Below are positions 29,564-40,600 of a stretch of 64,000 bases of DNA, in pieces. This DNA is from Ophiosphaerella korrae. Taxonomy: Eukaryota; Ascomycota; Dothideomycetes; Pleosporales; Phaeosphaeriaceae. A model generated the notes under the pieces. That model had not been told where the DNA came from, did no database searches, and saw nothing but the letters and a program-made list of their open reading frames with translations. The position numbers and the translations under genes are program-made. Numbering within the stretch: the stretch's first letter is position 1; every line of letters begins with the position of its first letter. The stretch spans positions 124,001 to 188,000 of the forward strand of contig JALNQF010000013.1 of NCBI GenBank assembly GCA_028456385.1, read 5' to 3'.

Positions 29564-32500
29564 CTACGGACGCACAGTACGTAAATGTTGCCAGGCATAT
29601 CCCTTGACGACGTCGGCTTTCACCGGCTCGGCTCTACGTAACGTGTTCGACACTTTTCGCGCTAATCTGGTGCTGAGTCCAAGCAACCCATTGCATATAT
29701 GCAAATACTTCTCGTTGAGAAGCATCACCATGGCATTTTGTTCATCACGCTTGAGCTTTCTTATACCCTCCAACCATGTCCTATGTGATATTGTCGGCAA
29801 TTGAAGAACAATAGAGAACAACTGCATGATATCGCTCCATGCTTGATAGTTGAAGTTCTGCACATGATAGACCGTCATCCGAGTCTCTTCCGAGGAAGGT
29901 GGGGAGGCTACTAGTACCTCGGAAAGGACCGTAGCTGCGTCTTCTAAAGGTAGCCATGAGATAATCTGCATATCTCGTTAATTATTATCTATATGTTATG
30001 GGATGTATACATACCCCTTCTAAAGAAGGCAAAGCTCCCATGCGGCGAGAAAGATTGAGCATTGTGGGAACGAACTCTTTTTCATTCCAGAACCCATTCG
30101 TTTTGGAACCAGATATCTGACCACACCGCACGATGATACCGTTGATACCATGAGAATTAGTTGCCTGCTCAAGCATCTTCTCACAAACCAACTTTGCCGT
30201 GCCATATCCAAGCGAAGGCAACTTCCAATCGCTGCCAAACAGCTGTTCGGGGACAAGCACGGGACCTGTAGTCAATATCGGCGATTGATACTGTTCGACA
30301 GCAGCGATAGAGGACACAAACATGAATTTAGGCGTCGACATGCATTGCGTGGCCAAGTAGAGAAGGTTCGCCATTGTCGTATATTGACTAGAGAAGTGAT
30401 CTTCTCCTCGAAGTAGGTCAATCTGGAAAGCGCTATGAAGTATATGAGTAACACTCGATGCGAGACGGCCGTATATTGCATTGGAGAGACCCAAGTCTTT
30501 GCGTGTTGTATCGGAGCAAAGGATATCGATCTTGTCAATGACGGAAAAGTGGATAGGCGCCCCTTTGGTATCGTTGCACATAAACTGCCGAGTGTGTGGT
30601 TCCAAACTCCGGTGTCGGCGGTTCAGACAAATGATCCGATCGACTCCTGAGTGCGCTGCCAACTGAGCAAGAAGGTGGCATCCAAGCGCTCCTGAACCGC
30701 CGGTGAGGAGAACGGTAGCGCCTGCGTTGCTGTTCACCTTCATTGGCCAAGAAGCAATAACGTATTTATTCATCAAGTCTTCATAGGAGATCTTGGAACG
30801 TGAGGCCTTGTACCGAGGGCTACGGAGGTACGCCGCGATCTTAGATATTGATGACTGCAAATAAACCAAATCGTTGGGGATATTAACGTCGTTGGCGCGA
30901 AGCTCTGGTGAGTTTTGGGATTGTAATACAATAAAGTGATGAAGCTGTGTGGCCTGTTGCGAATCCATTCCGAGCTTGAAAAGATCATCTGTAATGCTTG
31001 GAAGCCTTGCATGCGGCGCCCATATGTGGTCTTGAACATAGCGCAGAAGAATTGATTCAAGGTTATCCGGGGCAGGAGCGTCCACACTAGGCATCAAGTC
31101 CTCAATAGCTAAATCGATCATTGCTGATGAGACCGACAAGCGTTTTTCGGAGCCACCCGGTATTCGGTCATCCTCAATGGGGGTGATATTGGCTGATTGT
31201 GGCTGGTGACTTGCGATAGTCACGGCGGAATGCAGGGACTCTTCTAGACGTTTGTATGCCCGGTCTATTTCGTTTCTAAACTTTTCATACGAGGCTTGTC
31301 GAAGGATAGACCCTTTGGCAGACCTCGGAAATGATTGATATGGTTGGAGAATGATGAGAACCGTATCAGACCAGATTCTTGCGTACGCGTCTATTTGACG
31401 CCCGGCCTCAACCACTACAGGCCATATTCTCTGCCTCAAAGTAACATAGTCTTCTTGCTTGATACTTTGCTTTGGTTCAACCAAGACCCCAAGGTAGACT
31501 CTCCCGCTTCCACAAGCCAGTGCAGCTTGAACGTCCGCATGTTGAGAGAGGAGTGTTTCGAGAATTGATGGCTGGACTTTTTCGCCTGTTGCTAGTACAA
31601 TAATATCATCGATTCGATGAGTGAGTCGAAAATCCCGGCCTGGTCTTTCATTGCTGGTCACAAAAATGTCACTTGAATCGAAATCTTCAGTCCATCCTGG
31701 TGGTCGAACTCTGAGGCGGTAATGACGTTCATCTTCCATATTGGAGTTATGGACCTCCTCAACGCTACACATTCGATCTTGTCTAAGACGAAAAAAGTCC
31801 CAGTCTCGGTCCAGTGAAGGTCGAAGTACTCCTAAACTGCCCAATTCAGTGCTTCCATAGCCACTCATGAGCTTAACCCGTTCTTTGACCAATTCATCTC
31901 CAGCGCCTTTGCTAAGTGGACCACCTCCAGTTATAACGCAGTCAAGCTTCCTCAAAGCCTCCAGGCCTTTACCATTTGGGAGGTCCATGATAGCTTGGAG
32001 GATGGAGGGAACGATAAGAAGCGTGCGAGCATTGACTGCATCAACGCACTCTAAAGTTGAAGTTGCGCAAGGTATGCGGTTAGCAGGTGGTATGGCAAAG
32101 GGCTTCCCAATTGAAAGAGAAATCATAGGCCCCAGTAGTCCATAGCAGTGATACAAGGGAAGCGTAGAGAAAGCGATTGCCTTTTGTTCGTCTTGTGCAG
32201 ACCACCTAGAGTCAAATTCGAAGCTACTATATGGAGCGTAGCTTAACAGGTACCGATGTGATTGAGGAACAGCTTTCGGCATGCCAGTGGTCCCAGATGA
32301 GTGAAGAATGAGGACGTTACAATCGAGATCATTGGTATAATGATTTTGCCAAGCGACTCGTGGCTGGCCTTCAGTAGTGTTTGAACCTTTCATAAATTTC
32401 AAATAGGATACTTGGGAGTACAAAGTTGGCGGTGTTGACTCTGAGGTGTAGATAGCAAGTGCCTCGAGAACAACACTTTCAAGAACAGGCGACGTAATGA

Positions 32501-32995
32501 TAGCGCAACTTTGGGTCTCTGCAAGCAGCGAGTATAATGCGGTAGGGCTTAAGCGGACCGAGATAAGTACAACCTATTCCATGAGCTTCACATTCAGCTT
32601 CAGTTCGATCGACATACCGGTATTCCCAACCCCATGACTGCGAACAGGTAGGTTATCAACCCAATATCGCTTTCCATCAGTAAGGCAATCGCCCTTCCCT
32701 TCACAACCTCGCCTTCTGTTAAAGTTGGCATTTGGGCTTCGGAGATATTCCCTAGGATCCAGGACTGGCAACGAAGAATCATGTTACGAAATATTTCGAA
32801 GGTGACTGCAATAGGTTTTCCTAACGCTGGGCAAATAGAGGGATTCTCCAGTTGCAGACAGAAAAGGTGTCCGGCATTGTTGGCAGCGTTGAAGTCGATT
32901 AAATCGAGGGTGGTTTTGATCTTTTCGCTTGGTTGTGGCTGCTGCACAGTTTCAAAAAAAGGGAGAAGAAAATTTGAATGCTGAGAAGAATTCAT
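29564..32995 (-). CDS. NRPS-like A-T-R reductase (adenylation, carrier, thioester reductase)
   Basis: Exons 32995-32618, 32573-30015, 29965-29564 (minus), introns 44 and 49 bp, 1112 residues. Order: adenylation domain with the AMP-binding motif LILHSSGTTGMPKAV (about 214-228) and later the SGYGSTELG motif; carrier domain with LGMDS around 655, whose Ser takes phosphopantetheine; NAD(P)-binding reductase starting VLLTGGSGALGCHLLAQL at about 745. Such enzymes load a carboxylic or amino acid, hold it as a thioester and release it as aldehyde or alcohol; no condensation domain is present. Start is the ATG at 32995. The substrate cannot be read from sequence. The neighbouring alcohol dehydrogenase could act on its product. 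Confidence 0.9.
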
Positions 32996-33080
32996 ATTGT
33001 AGAACAACTTTGATGAACCTATTGGAAGAGGCAGGATGTCTGTAATGATGAGATGAGAAATGTATCACATACCCTTCATC

Positions 33081-33413
33081 TTATCTATCGGTGAGTTCGT
33101 GCGCATGGGTCCGGATTTCTCTAGCTACGCTGCTTAATCTTACCCATCCTAGGATCACGTTGAAATTCGCCCAGGTGGTAAGGTAGACCCCAGTATGGCA
33201 AGGATCCGGAAGCGAGCTGAAGCGCGCGCGGTTAAAAAGGATATCATCCATGCCACATCGGATCACCGGGATGTTATCCAGGACACACCGATCAAAGGGG
33301 CGTGGGGCACGCGCTACGAGGTCCAATAGATGTTGGTGCCCTTTCAATACACAATAGCTATCGGATGCAATGATCTCCCAGTTTCCATCGTAGCGAGCAA
33401 CGCTGCAAGCCAC
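33081..33413 (-). other. Possible coding remnant upstream of the NRPS-like gene
   Basis: An open minus-strand frame of 110 codons (YDGNWEIIASDSYCVLKGHQ, ARAPRPFDRCVLDNIPVIRC) has coding character but opens at GTG with no ATG in frame. It sits in the promoter region of the NRPS-like gene. An ATCACGTTGAAA word lies at 33154. Family not recognised. Confidence 0.3.
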
Positions 33414-33418
33414 CAGCT

Positions 33419-33649
33419 ATGCCCACTCCAAAACCTCCGTACACCAAAGAAGAGGAGCAATTGCTCATTCGACTCAAGAACCTTGGCCTCGACTGGTACG
33501 AGATTACATCACAATACAATCAAGACGTACCGCCGGAAAGACGGAGGACTGAAGATGGACTAAAGAACAAGTATGAGCGAATGAAGCCCAAGAATTCGGT
33601 AGGAGATTTGAATCACAATGTTATGACCATGCGCTAATTTTTGCAGTGA
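33419..33649 (+). CDS. Mini Myb/SANT-like protein (60 residues)
   Basis: Exon 33419-33598, then a 48-bp intron (GTAGGA...TTTGCAG) followed directly by TGA at 33647, so the second exon contributes only the stop. The protein (YTKEEEQLLIRLKNLGLDWY, then RRRTEDGLKNKYERMK) is a single Myb/SANT-like three-helix unit and little else. If the intron were retained, the protein would gain 12 residues. Relatives: 25906-26332 and the frameshifted 26638. Lies between the NRPS-like gene and the alcohol dehydrogenase. A role as local regulator is a guess. Confidence 0.6.
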
Positions 33650-33735
33650 CGAGCATGCCAGGAGTGGATGGGGTTTGCCTTATTGTGATATGATGTAGTG
33701 GAGGAGAACGGATTACATATGTATTATGAGCTGAG

Positions 33736-34783
33736 CTAGTCTTCAGGCGTCAGAACAATGCGATACCGAATAGTGCCTAGAGTCATCAAGTCAAATCCTT
33801 TGTTTATCCCATCAGCAGTTAGAGGAAGCCTTTGTACAACTGGCCTCACACCATCCTGAGCAGCATTCTCTAGCATCTCCTCGCAGCAACAACGTGGCGC
33901 AATGACAGATCCTTCAATAGCCAGAGCTTGAGTAACCAAAGGAAGCGAAGGTATTTCAATTGCATTATCTAGAATACTGAGGAAGAAGATTCGTCCTCTC
34001 GGAGCCATAAGACTCACTAGATAGTGCCAATCTGCGAAGAATCAGCCCCGGATAGAGTAGAAAATCTATATCCTTACCCGCTGGGAAACTCGTGGTTACC
34101 AACAGAGTATGCAATGGCTCTCCTTGGTATCCAGTCTTGGAGGAATCTTTTACGAAGTGAAATTCCTCCGCACCGAACTGAATTGCGTCATCGCCTTTTC
34201 CTTCTGTTTTGGAGAAGACTGACACATTACAGCCTTGGTTCACAGCGAATTGTATTGCGAGATGCCCGAGGCCTCCAAGGCCGAAAACCCCAACTCTGTT
34301 GCCCAGCGAAACCCCAGCGCTCTTAAGGGCGAAGTATACGGTGCTTCCCGCACACATGAGAGGCGCGGCCTCAACGTCAGTCAAGCCGTCTGGTAACTTG
34401 AACAAGAAAGTTTCTTTCCAAATTGCTTGAGACGCGAATGCCCCTTGGTCAAGATCCGATTCTCCGTAGATTTTCCGGTCTGGGCAGAAGATTTCGTCCT
34501 CTGAGAGGCATTTTTGACAGGTGCCGCAGCTGCTGTGTTGGTATCCCCATCCCACCCGGTCTCCTTTGCGTAAGGAGCGAACGTTTGGCCCAAGTTCTTC
34601 AACCACGCCAACACCTTCATGCCCAAGGACCATGTCGTGGTAGCGAAAATGGTTGTCAGTTCCACATAATCCGGCAGCTGTAATGGAGAGCAGAACTTCA
34701 TCGTCAACTAACGGGGGTCTAATTGTGGTGCTCTTGTAGACAGAACCATTTGCCGAGCCCTTATAGACGGTATATTCGAACAT
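33736..34783 (-). CDS. Zinc-dependent alcohol dehydrogenase (CAD/YahK-like)
   Basis: Exons 34783-34078 and 34031-33736 (minus), 46-bp intron, 333 residues. The splice restores PAD-WHYLVSLMAPRG. Catalytic zinc ligands are in GLCGTDNHFR and GHEGVGVV. The structural zinc cysteines are in CGTCQKCLSEDEIFC. The nucleotide fold has GVFGLGGLGHLAIQFA. This places it in the medium-chain, NADP(H)-using cinnamyl-alcohol-dehydrogenase-like group that interconverts aldehydes and alcohols in the cytosol. It is next to the NRPS-like reductase, which releases aldehydes. Upstream lies a 102-bp tandem array of ATCACGTTG sites. Confidence 0.9.
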
Positions 34784-34940
34784 GTTTAATCGGAGAGATT
34801 TAGTTATTGAGTGAAGAGACGTCAGAAAGAGTATAATTGTTATGATCCTTTTCAAATGGGATGACTCTGTGCCGTTGATAATGTGAACCCATGCCATTCC
34901 GATGCAAAGCGGTACGTCAGAGATTAGCAAGGGTATATAT

Positions 34941-35350
34941 TTGGTATTATACATCACGTTGGAAGTGGCTTATCATCACGTTGAAGCTGACTAACTTACT
35001 CGTCTTGCGCTACAACCCCAGTCTTATCAACATCACGTTGATTTGGTATTATACATCACGTTGGAAGTGGCTTATCATCACGTTGAAGCTGACTAACTTA
35101 CTCGTCTTGCGCTACAACCCCAGTCTTATCAACATCACGTTGATTTGGTATTATACATCACGTTGGAAGTGGCTTATCATCACGTTGAAGCTGACTAACT
35201 TACTCGTCTTGCGCTACAACCCTAGTCTTATCAACATCACGTTGATTTGGTATTATACATCACGCTGGAAGTGGCTTATCATCACGTTGAAGCTGACTAA
35301 CTTACTCGCCTTGCGCTACAACCCCAGTCTTATCAACATCACGCTGATTT
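34941..35350. repeat. Tandem array, four 102-bp units, each with three ATCACGTTG words
   Basis: Four near-identical 102-bp units (starts about 34941, 35043, 35145, 35247). Each contains ATCACGTTGGAAG, ATCACGTTGAAGC and ATCACGTTGATTT. The fourth unit has two words changed to ATCACGCTG. The array lies 158-570 bp upstream of the alcohol dehydrogenase start. Because 102 is a multiple of three, a long plus-strand frame runs through it, but this is a by-product. The regular motif density suggests a protein-binding array. Confidence 0.85.
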
Positions 35351-35359
35351 GGGGTTATC

Positions 35360-36090
35360 ACACTAAGTTCGACCTGCATCACGGCATCAAGACGTTGGAG
35401 TGACTGTAGGTAGGATAACTAATCCCTATTGGTATGATAAGGGCATGGTTTGAGAGCTCGAAGGGACGGAACTCTAGCTCATGGAGACACACATAGAGGT
35501 CTACCGTTTTGGATACTTCCTGCCGAACTTTTGCACTAGTAAGAAGATCCGTGCAGACTATTACGCTCATAATGAGAACAGTTTTTCCTTTTAGTGAAAT
35601 GCAAGACTCACTAGAAACTATAACCTTGCCTTTTGTGTTGGCTGAGTATTGCTAGCAGTAGCTTTTCGATATACATTTCGTGGTACTCTTGGTGAATGCG
35701 AGTTCCTGTTATTAGCCCTGGTCTTCACGGAAATACACCGCCACGTATAAATTGATGAATATTCAAAATCTTTCTTGATTAGCTTGGATTCGAGGAGCTA
35801 TGGGGTATGACCTTTCAAGTATCACTTTCAAGAGCCTATTCATATAGTCCGCAACCCAAGCAGACAGGACGAAGAAGTAAGATTATCCGTAGAGTAGACA
35901 GCTGGCAGGAATAAGATGGTGTCCGAGAGATTTGAGAGAGCAACTACAGCGTCAACTGATACCACTCAGGAGCCTCCATTATGACCTAAATTTTGCATCA
36001 GAAAGCTTTGAAGAGCAAGAGCAAGGGACTATGTATTTATAATTTCTACAGTCAGACATACGCAGCTCCCAGCGTTTCATCATTCGGAAG
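35360..36090. other. Intergenic, nothing supported
   Basis: No gene, repeat or RNA gene recognised between the tandem array and the CArG-like element at 36094. Confidence 0.4.
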
Positions 36091-36093
36091 GGA

Positions 36094-36112
36094 GGGCACC
36101 GAAAATGGTCCC
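36094..36112. promoter_or_regulatory. CArG-like element upstream of the MADS-like gene
   Basis: GGGCACCGAAAATGGTCCC with a CC-GAAAAT-GG core, 97 bp upstream of the start at 36209. Confidence 0.6.
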
Positions 36113-36208
36113 TCGAGGCGGTGCTTCCTTCCAGAAGTCGAAGAAATTTAAGGCCCTTGGAGTATAAGTTCTCCGAAGCACTCATTGGCATAGGCTAACA
36201 ACCCCAAC

Positions 36209-36713
36209 ATGCCTTCTCAAAAACCCAGCCTTCGTAAAAGACTCAACAAAAAGAAGAAAAGGCGATTTGGACCTTTGAGAGGTAAATGCCGAGAGTACGC
36301 AGAGCTTCCTGGAGTTGAGTTGGCGCTCTTTATTGCCTTCGAGAAAATGGACAGGGACAATAAAACGAGAACAGAGTTTTATTCTCTTCGATCTAAGCGG
36401 AATATCCCCTGGCTAAGAAACATAGATGGTATTGTAAGTAGTACACCATCGTAGTTCCATTTGCCTTGGCTGACTGCTGTAGCTATCGGACGACATGAAT
36501 AAGAACGAGTTGCTGGATGATATTGGGAGCGACATTGAGATGCCTTGCGAAGAGCGAGATGATGAAATGGAAGGGGGTGAGAAGAATACCCTTGTTGTAG
36601 GTAACCAATGCCTGCAGAGACTGGATTTGCTGGGTTCCACTCGAAATGGACCAGTATTTCCGCCTCTACCTGACCTTGACCTCGACTTGATTTGCGATAT
36701 CATGTCGTTCTAG
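36209..36713 (+). CDS. Small MADS-box-like protein
   Basis: Exons 36209-36433 and 36483-36713 (49-bp intron, GTAAGT...TGTAG), 151 residues. The N-terminal 70 residues follow the MADS plan: a basic helix (RKRLNKKKKRRFGPLRGKCR EYAELPG), a hydrophobic strand VELALFIAF, and FYSLRSKRNIPWL as second strand. It lacks the usual MGR start and has an insertion (EKMDRDNKTR) between strands. The C-terminal half is acidic and ends in PPLPDLDLDLICDIM, which could activate transcription. Canonical MADS proteins bind CC(A/T)6GG; its own promoter has such a site. Confidence 0.6.
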
Positions 36714-36858
36714 ATTGCGAGAATATTAGCATCAATGCATATAATTCTTTAAGTATTTAAAAACGCAAGAATGTTTCGCGAATATCTTTTGATGATTTTC
36801 ATTTCTTCGCCCAGTAATTGTAGGATACTAACAGCCTAGAGAATACTATCCGTGTAAC

Positions 36859-37383
36859 TTATGTCCCTCGATTCTTTCGTTGCATCACATACATCAACTC
36901 TGCCATGGTCGGCTTCGTGGAAAGATCAACCCGAGGTGGTTCTTCAAGGATAGTACGAAGTCGACGCGGCCTTTCCGTTCCAAAGTACTCGCATTTCGCC
37001 AGCTCGCCAGGTAATTCGATCCGACCCGTGGCTGAGCTACCTTCAGGCAGCTCAGCAACCTTATTCTGTGGTACCGCTTTTGGGAGAGACTCGCCATAGT
37101 GGTAATGGTTCACATTAATGACAAGATTGTCTAGCTTGAGCATATCCTTTACAAGACCTTTGAGTCTTTCGCACCCTGGTCTCCGGCAAATGATTTGATC
37201 CAAAGGATCAACCACATCTATGTGCGTACGCGGTCTTCTGCTTTTGCCGCAGCGAGAGCATACCGGTAGGTATACGAGTTGTTCGCTTTCTTGGTGCTTG
37301 CTATCACCTCTCACTTTATCTTTTCCCAAAAGTAGAGGATGATCTCGATAGTACGAGGTAGATGAACGGCTTTTTCGACTCAT
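36859..37383 (-). CDS. Zinc-ribbon-like hypothetical protein
   Basis: Single exon, 174 residues, from ATG 37383. A basic Ser-rich start is followed by a four-cysteine metal site (VCSRCGKSRRPRTH, then ICRRPGCERL), i.e. C-x2-C...C-x4-C. The rest is polar with a basic FGTERPRRLRTILEEPPRVD stretch. It may bind zinc and nucleic acid or protein. It is divergent from the patatin gene, and three CArG-like elements lie between the two starts. Family not recognised. Confidence 0.6.
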   Translation of the reverse strand: MSRKSRSSTSYYRDHPLLLGKDKVRGDSKHQESEQLVYLPVCSRCGKSRRPRTHIDVVDPLDQIICRRPGCERLKGLVKDMLKLDNLVINVNHYHYGESLPKAVPQNKVAELPEGSSATGRIELPGELAKCEYFGTERPRRLRTILEEPPRVDLSTKPTMAELMYVMQRKNRGT

Positions 37384-37487
37384 TCTGCTTGCAATGGGAA
37401 CGCAGTTTCGAATTGGTGTCAGATTTCACATTCTAATATGTAAGCTAACTTACATTGTGAACGCTGTTTCTTTATGGAAGCAATACA

Positions 37488-37581
37488 GGGGGTCCAGATT
37501 CTGGCTCCCTCAGGAAATACTGAAATCGGGCTTCAGTCCACTTAGGAAGACTGTTTAACATGGAGCCCGATTCCTGGGCCC
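37488..37581. promoter_or_regulatory. CArG-like elements in the divergent promoter of the patatin gene
   Basis: GGGGGTCCAGATTCTGGCTC (37488-37507), a half-site CTGAAATCGGGC near 37520, and GGAGCCCGATTCCTGGGCCC (37562-37581), followed at once by a TATA box (GTGTATATAAG). They lie 63-156 bp from the plus start at 37644 and 105 bp or more from the minus start at 37383. Confidence 0.6.
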
Positions 37582-37643
37582 AAGTGTGTATATAAGTTTG
37601 AGTCTACCTGTTACATCTCAAACGATCATCATTGACTTTAACT

Positions 37644-40600
37644 ATGAAGCACTGTCAGCACACAAGCTGGCTAAGCCTTTGCTCCGAAGGCAACGATACC
37701 TACCTGGTGACCTCTGACCGCCTTGATACCATTAAAACTCATATTCCTGAACCAGATTCTCAAAGACCAAGCCTTTTTATGCTAATTGGCAATAGAGCGA
37801 AATCGATCGCGCTGCGCGAGCTCTTCGGGGCGAAGAGAAACCAACGCTTTCTTACAAAGCGGATCCCAGGCGAAATACACCTCCATGTCCAAGCATCCAG
37901 TATCTTCAACGAAAGGCCTCTGCTTATTGCCGATAGTGATATTCCAGCAAAGACTTTGAGGGTCAGAATACCTTCTTCTAAATGTCATGAAACCACGAAG
38001 CAGATCGTCCAGAGACCCGGCTCACTCGACGAGATTTCCAGTACCATCTACTCTCAGTTGCTTCAACCGTTTGTTGACGTGTTCTGTTTGTTCTCAGATG
38101 ACCTAGGTGGTTTTAAGCAAGTTGCGCATTATCTTGCTACGTGGCTTGAGCAGGCTCAAGAGTCGACAATTCCCATTAGTACTCGCCCACGGGTGGTCAT
38201 AGTGACCGAAAAAATACCCTCAGGCATGGAAAATGAGAAAGAGGCAAGAAAGGCCTTTCTTTGGCTGCTGAGCGAGGAAACGAAAAGAGACTTGTTTGAG
38301 CAAGTTTCGGCAATTGAGATAATTGCACTTTTCCCAGCCGGCGCACTCTCCGTTAATGCTCGCCACAGATTGCTCAAGGAACGTATCATGAGTGTATCAG
38401 ATCAGGTGCGAGAGAATAGGGAGCAGTCTAGATCGCTTTTCTCTGTGACTCACTTTGCTGCGTTCCTTGCGAGTGCATGTGGGCACTTCGCACGGGCTAC
38501 AACTGAGCCGTTCGATTTTATCAAGGCTTCCCGAAGGGACAATCCGGCACCGAAAGATTTGGATAGGCATTTGGCTAACTTAATGAAGCACATTAGGACT
38601 TCTGGAGACTTCACCGCATTTGCAGCTCCTACTATCGCATCTTGTCTTTTGCTGGATAGCTATCCTCCTGATTCACACTGTAGGTTAGAACGGCATATCC
38701 AGTGGAAACATCTAACAACTCGATAGTGTTCTCTCCAGAGCAAGTCTTGGACTCTATTTATAAAGATTTGTTTCCAAAGAAGAGGATCATCTCGTTTGCA
38801 GATTCGGGGGACGTCATCCTCCGGAGTGGCTTCATTAATCTAGTCTGTACACATTTAATAAGCTTCTTTGAGCAGCTAACACACGGTCCTTTACCGGCCG
38901 CAGAGATTCACCGCGGCAATCTGGATCGATTGAAACATTACTGGCAAGGTATCCAAAGCAGCAGTACCTGTCTCTGCTGCTTGCGTCGAAGACCACAGTA
39001 TAGCTTGTCTTGCGGACATATCTTATGTGAGAACTGCGTTCTAGTCTTTGGAAACGTTGACGAACATGACCCATGGATGTACAAAATACATCGCTGTTTC
39101 CTTTGTGGAGAAGAAATGTCCGAGGAAGTGACTGTCAAGATTCATCCTCCTACAGCTGGAGTGGGAATCCTTTGCATTGATGGCGGTGGCACACGCGGCG
39201 CTTTGCCCCTTAGAATGATGAAGCGTATACACGATCGGATCGGTTTGCCACTTCCCTTCCAACAATTCTTCAAAATCGCCTTTGGGATTAGTTCAGGTAT
39301 GCTTTTGCATATTTAACTGATCGACATACAGCTAACTTCTTTTAGGAGGCCTCATCGTGTTAGCTATGTTCGTCAACGGATGGGGCATCGAAGAGTCTAC
39401 CGATACTTTCGAACGACTCGCCAAAGTTTCCTTTACGCCTCGGAAAGTGTCCAAAATTCCGATCTTCCGTAACTTTATTGAACTTTTGATATCGTACTTT
39501 GCTGACGGACTTTATGCGCCCAAAAACATTGAAGTGGCGTTGAAACAGGTTTTTGGGAACGACAGGAGTATTTTAGATATCTCTCATGCGACAACTACGG
39601 GAACACGGATCGGCCTTCCCGTGGCCACTGTAGGTGGTACGCCGTCTCGCCGGATCTTCACGAACTATAATGGTGTGGGGGAGCGTATTGAAGGGCAAGG
39701 TACGTTTCACGTGATTCAAATGGACTAAGACCTGACCAGAGTAGAAGACCGCGTCATAAAGCCGAGAGACGGATCAGGAAGTGTTCCACTATGGGAAATG
39801 TAAGTCCGTGGAGAAAAGCACAAAGCTATGCTGACCGCTGGGACGTAGAGCACGTTCTGCTTCTGCCGCACTTGGGTATGTTATCTCTCGTCCTGGGGTT
39901 CTACAACTGATTAATAAGTGTAGATTTTTCCCCCCGAAACATATCCGTGATGTTGGCACGTTTCAAGATGCAGGGCCATTCGTGAACGATCCATTGATTT
40001 TAGCGCTTTCCGAGATGACAGCTCTGTTCCCTTTGAGTGATAAGCCTGACTTTGTCATCTCTTTAGGGACTGGCGAACCGCACCGCGCTGACATGCCCGA
40101 AAAGGTATCTGACAATACGCGACAAAAGAGCATTTTGCGTAAGCTAGGCGAAGCCATCTGGGAAAAGCTAGGGGACAAGCAGATTAGAGAAGCGATCCAA
40201 ACCCGGTGTATCCCAGAGTGGTATCATCGACTCGACACTGCACTTGACGGTTTCGGGCCGAGACTAGATGACACGGCGAGTATGCCTATGTTGAAGGAGC
40301 AAGCCGACAGAGATGATTCGATCTCCGAACTAATAGATAACGCAGCGTATTGTTTGGTTGCTTCTTTGTTCTACTTTAAACTGGATAGAGATCCAGATAG
40401 GCATGAAGGAAAGTTTGTAGGCTCTGGATACATCTTATGCTCCGTACCAGTCAATGATTCGGCCTTCCCAGCGCTGATGAATCAGCTCTCAGAGGAATCA
40501 GCGCATTTTCTCCTGGATGGCTGCCCGGTCTGTCCGATTGATGACCCTTCCTGCTTGGATAAAGACGGTAACTTTCAAAAGATTATCGAGATAAACACTA

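Noticed and set aside
34891..35403. A 170-codon frame through the 102-bp tandem array
   Set aside because: It exists because the unit length is a multiple of three. It has no ATG context or domain, and the repeats read better as promoter DNA.
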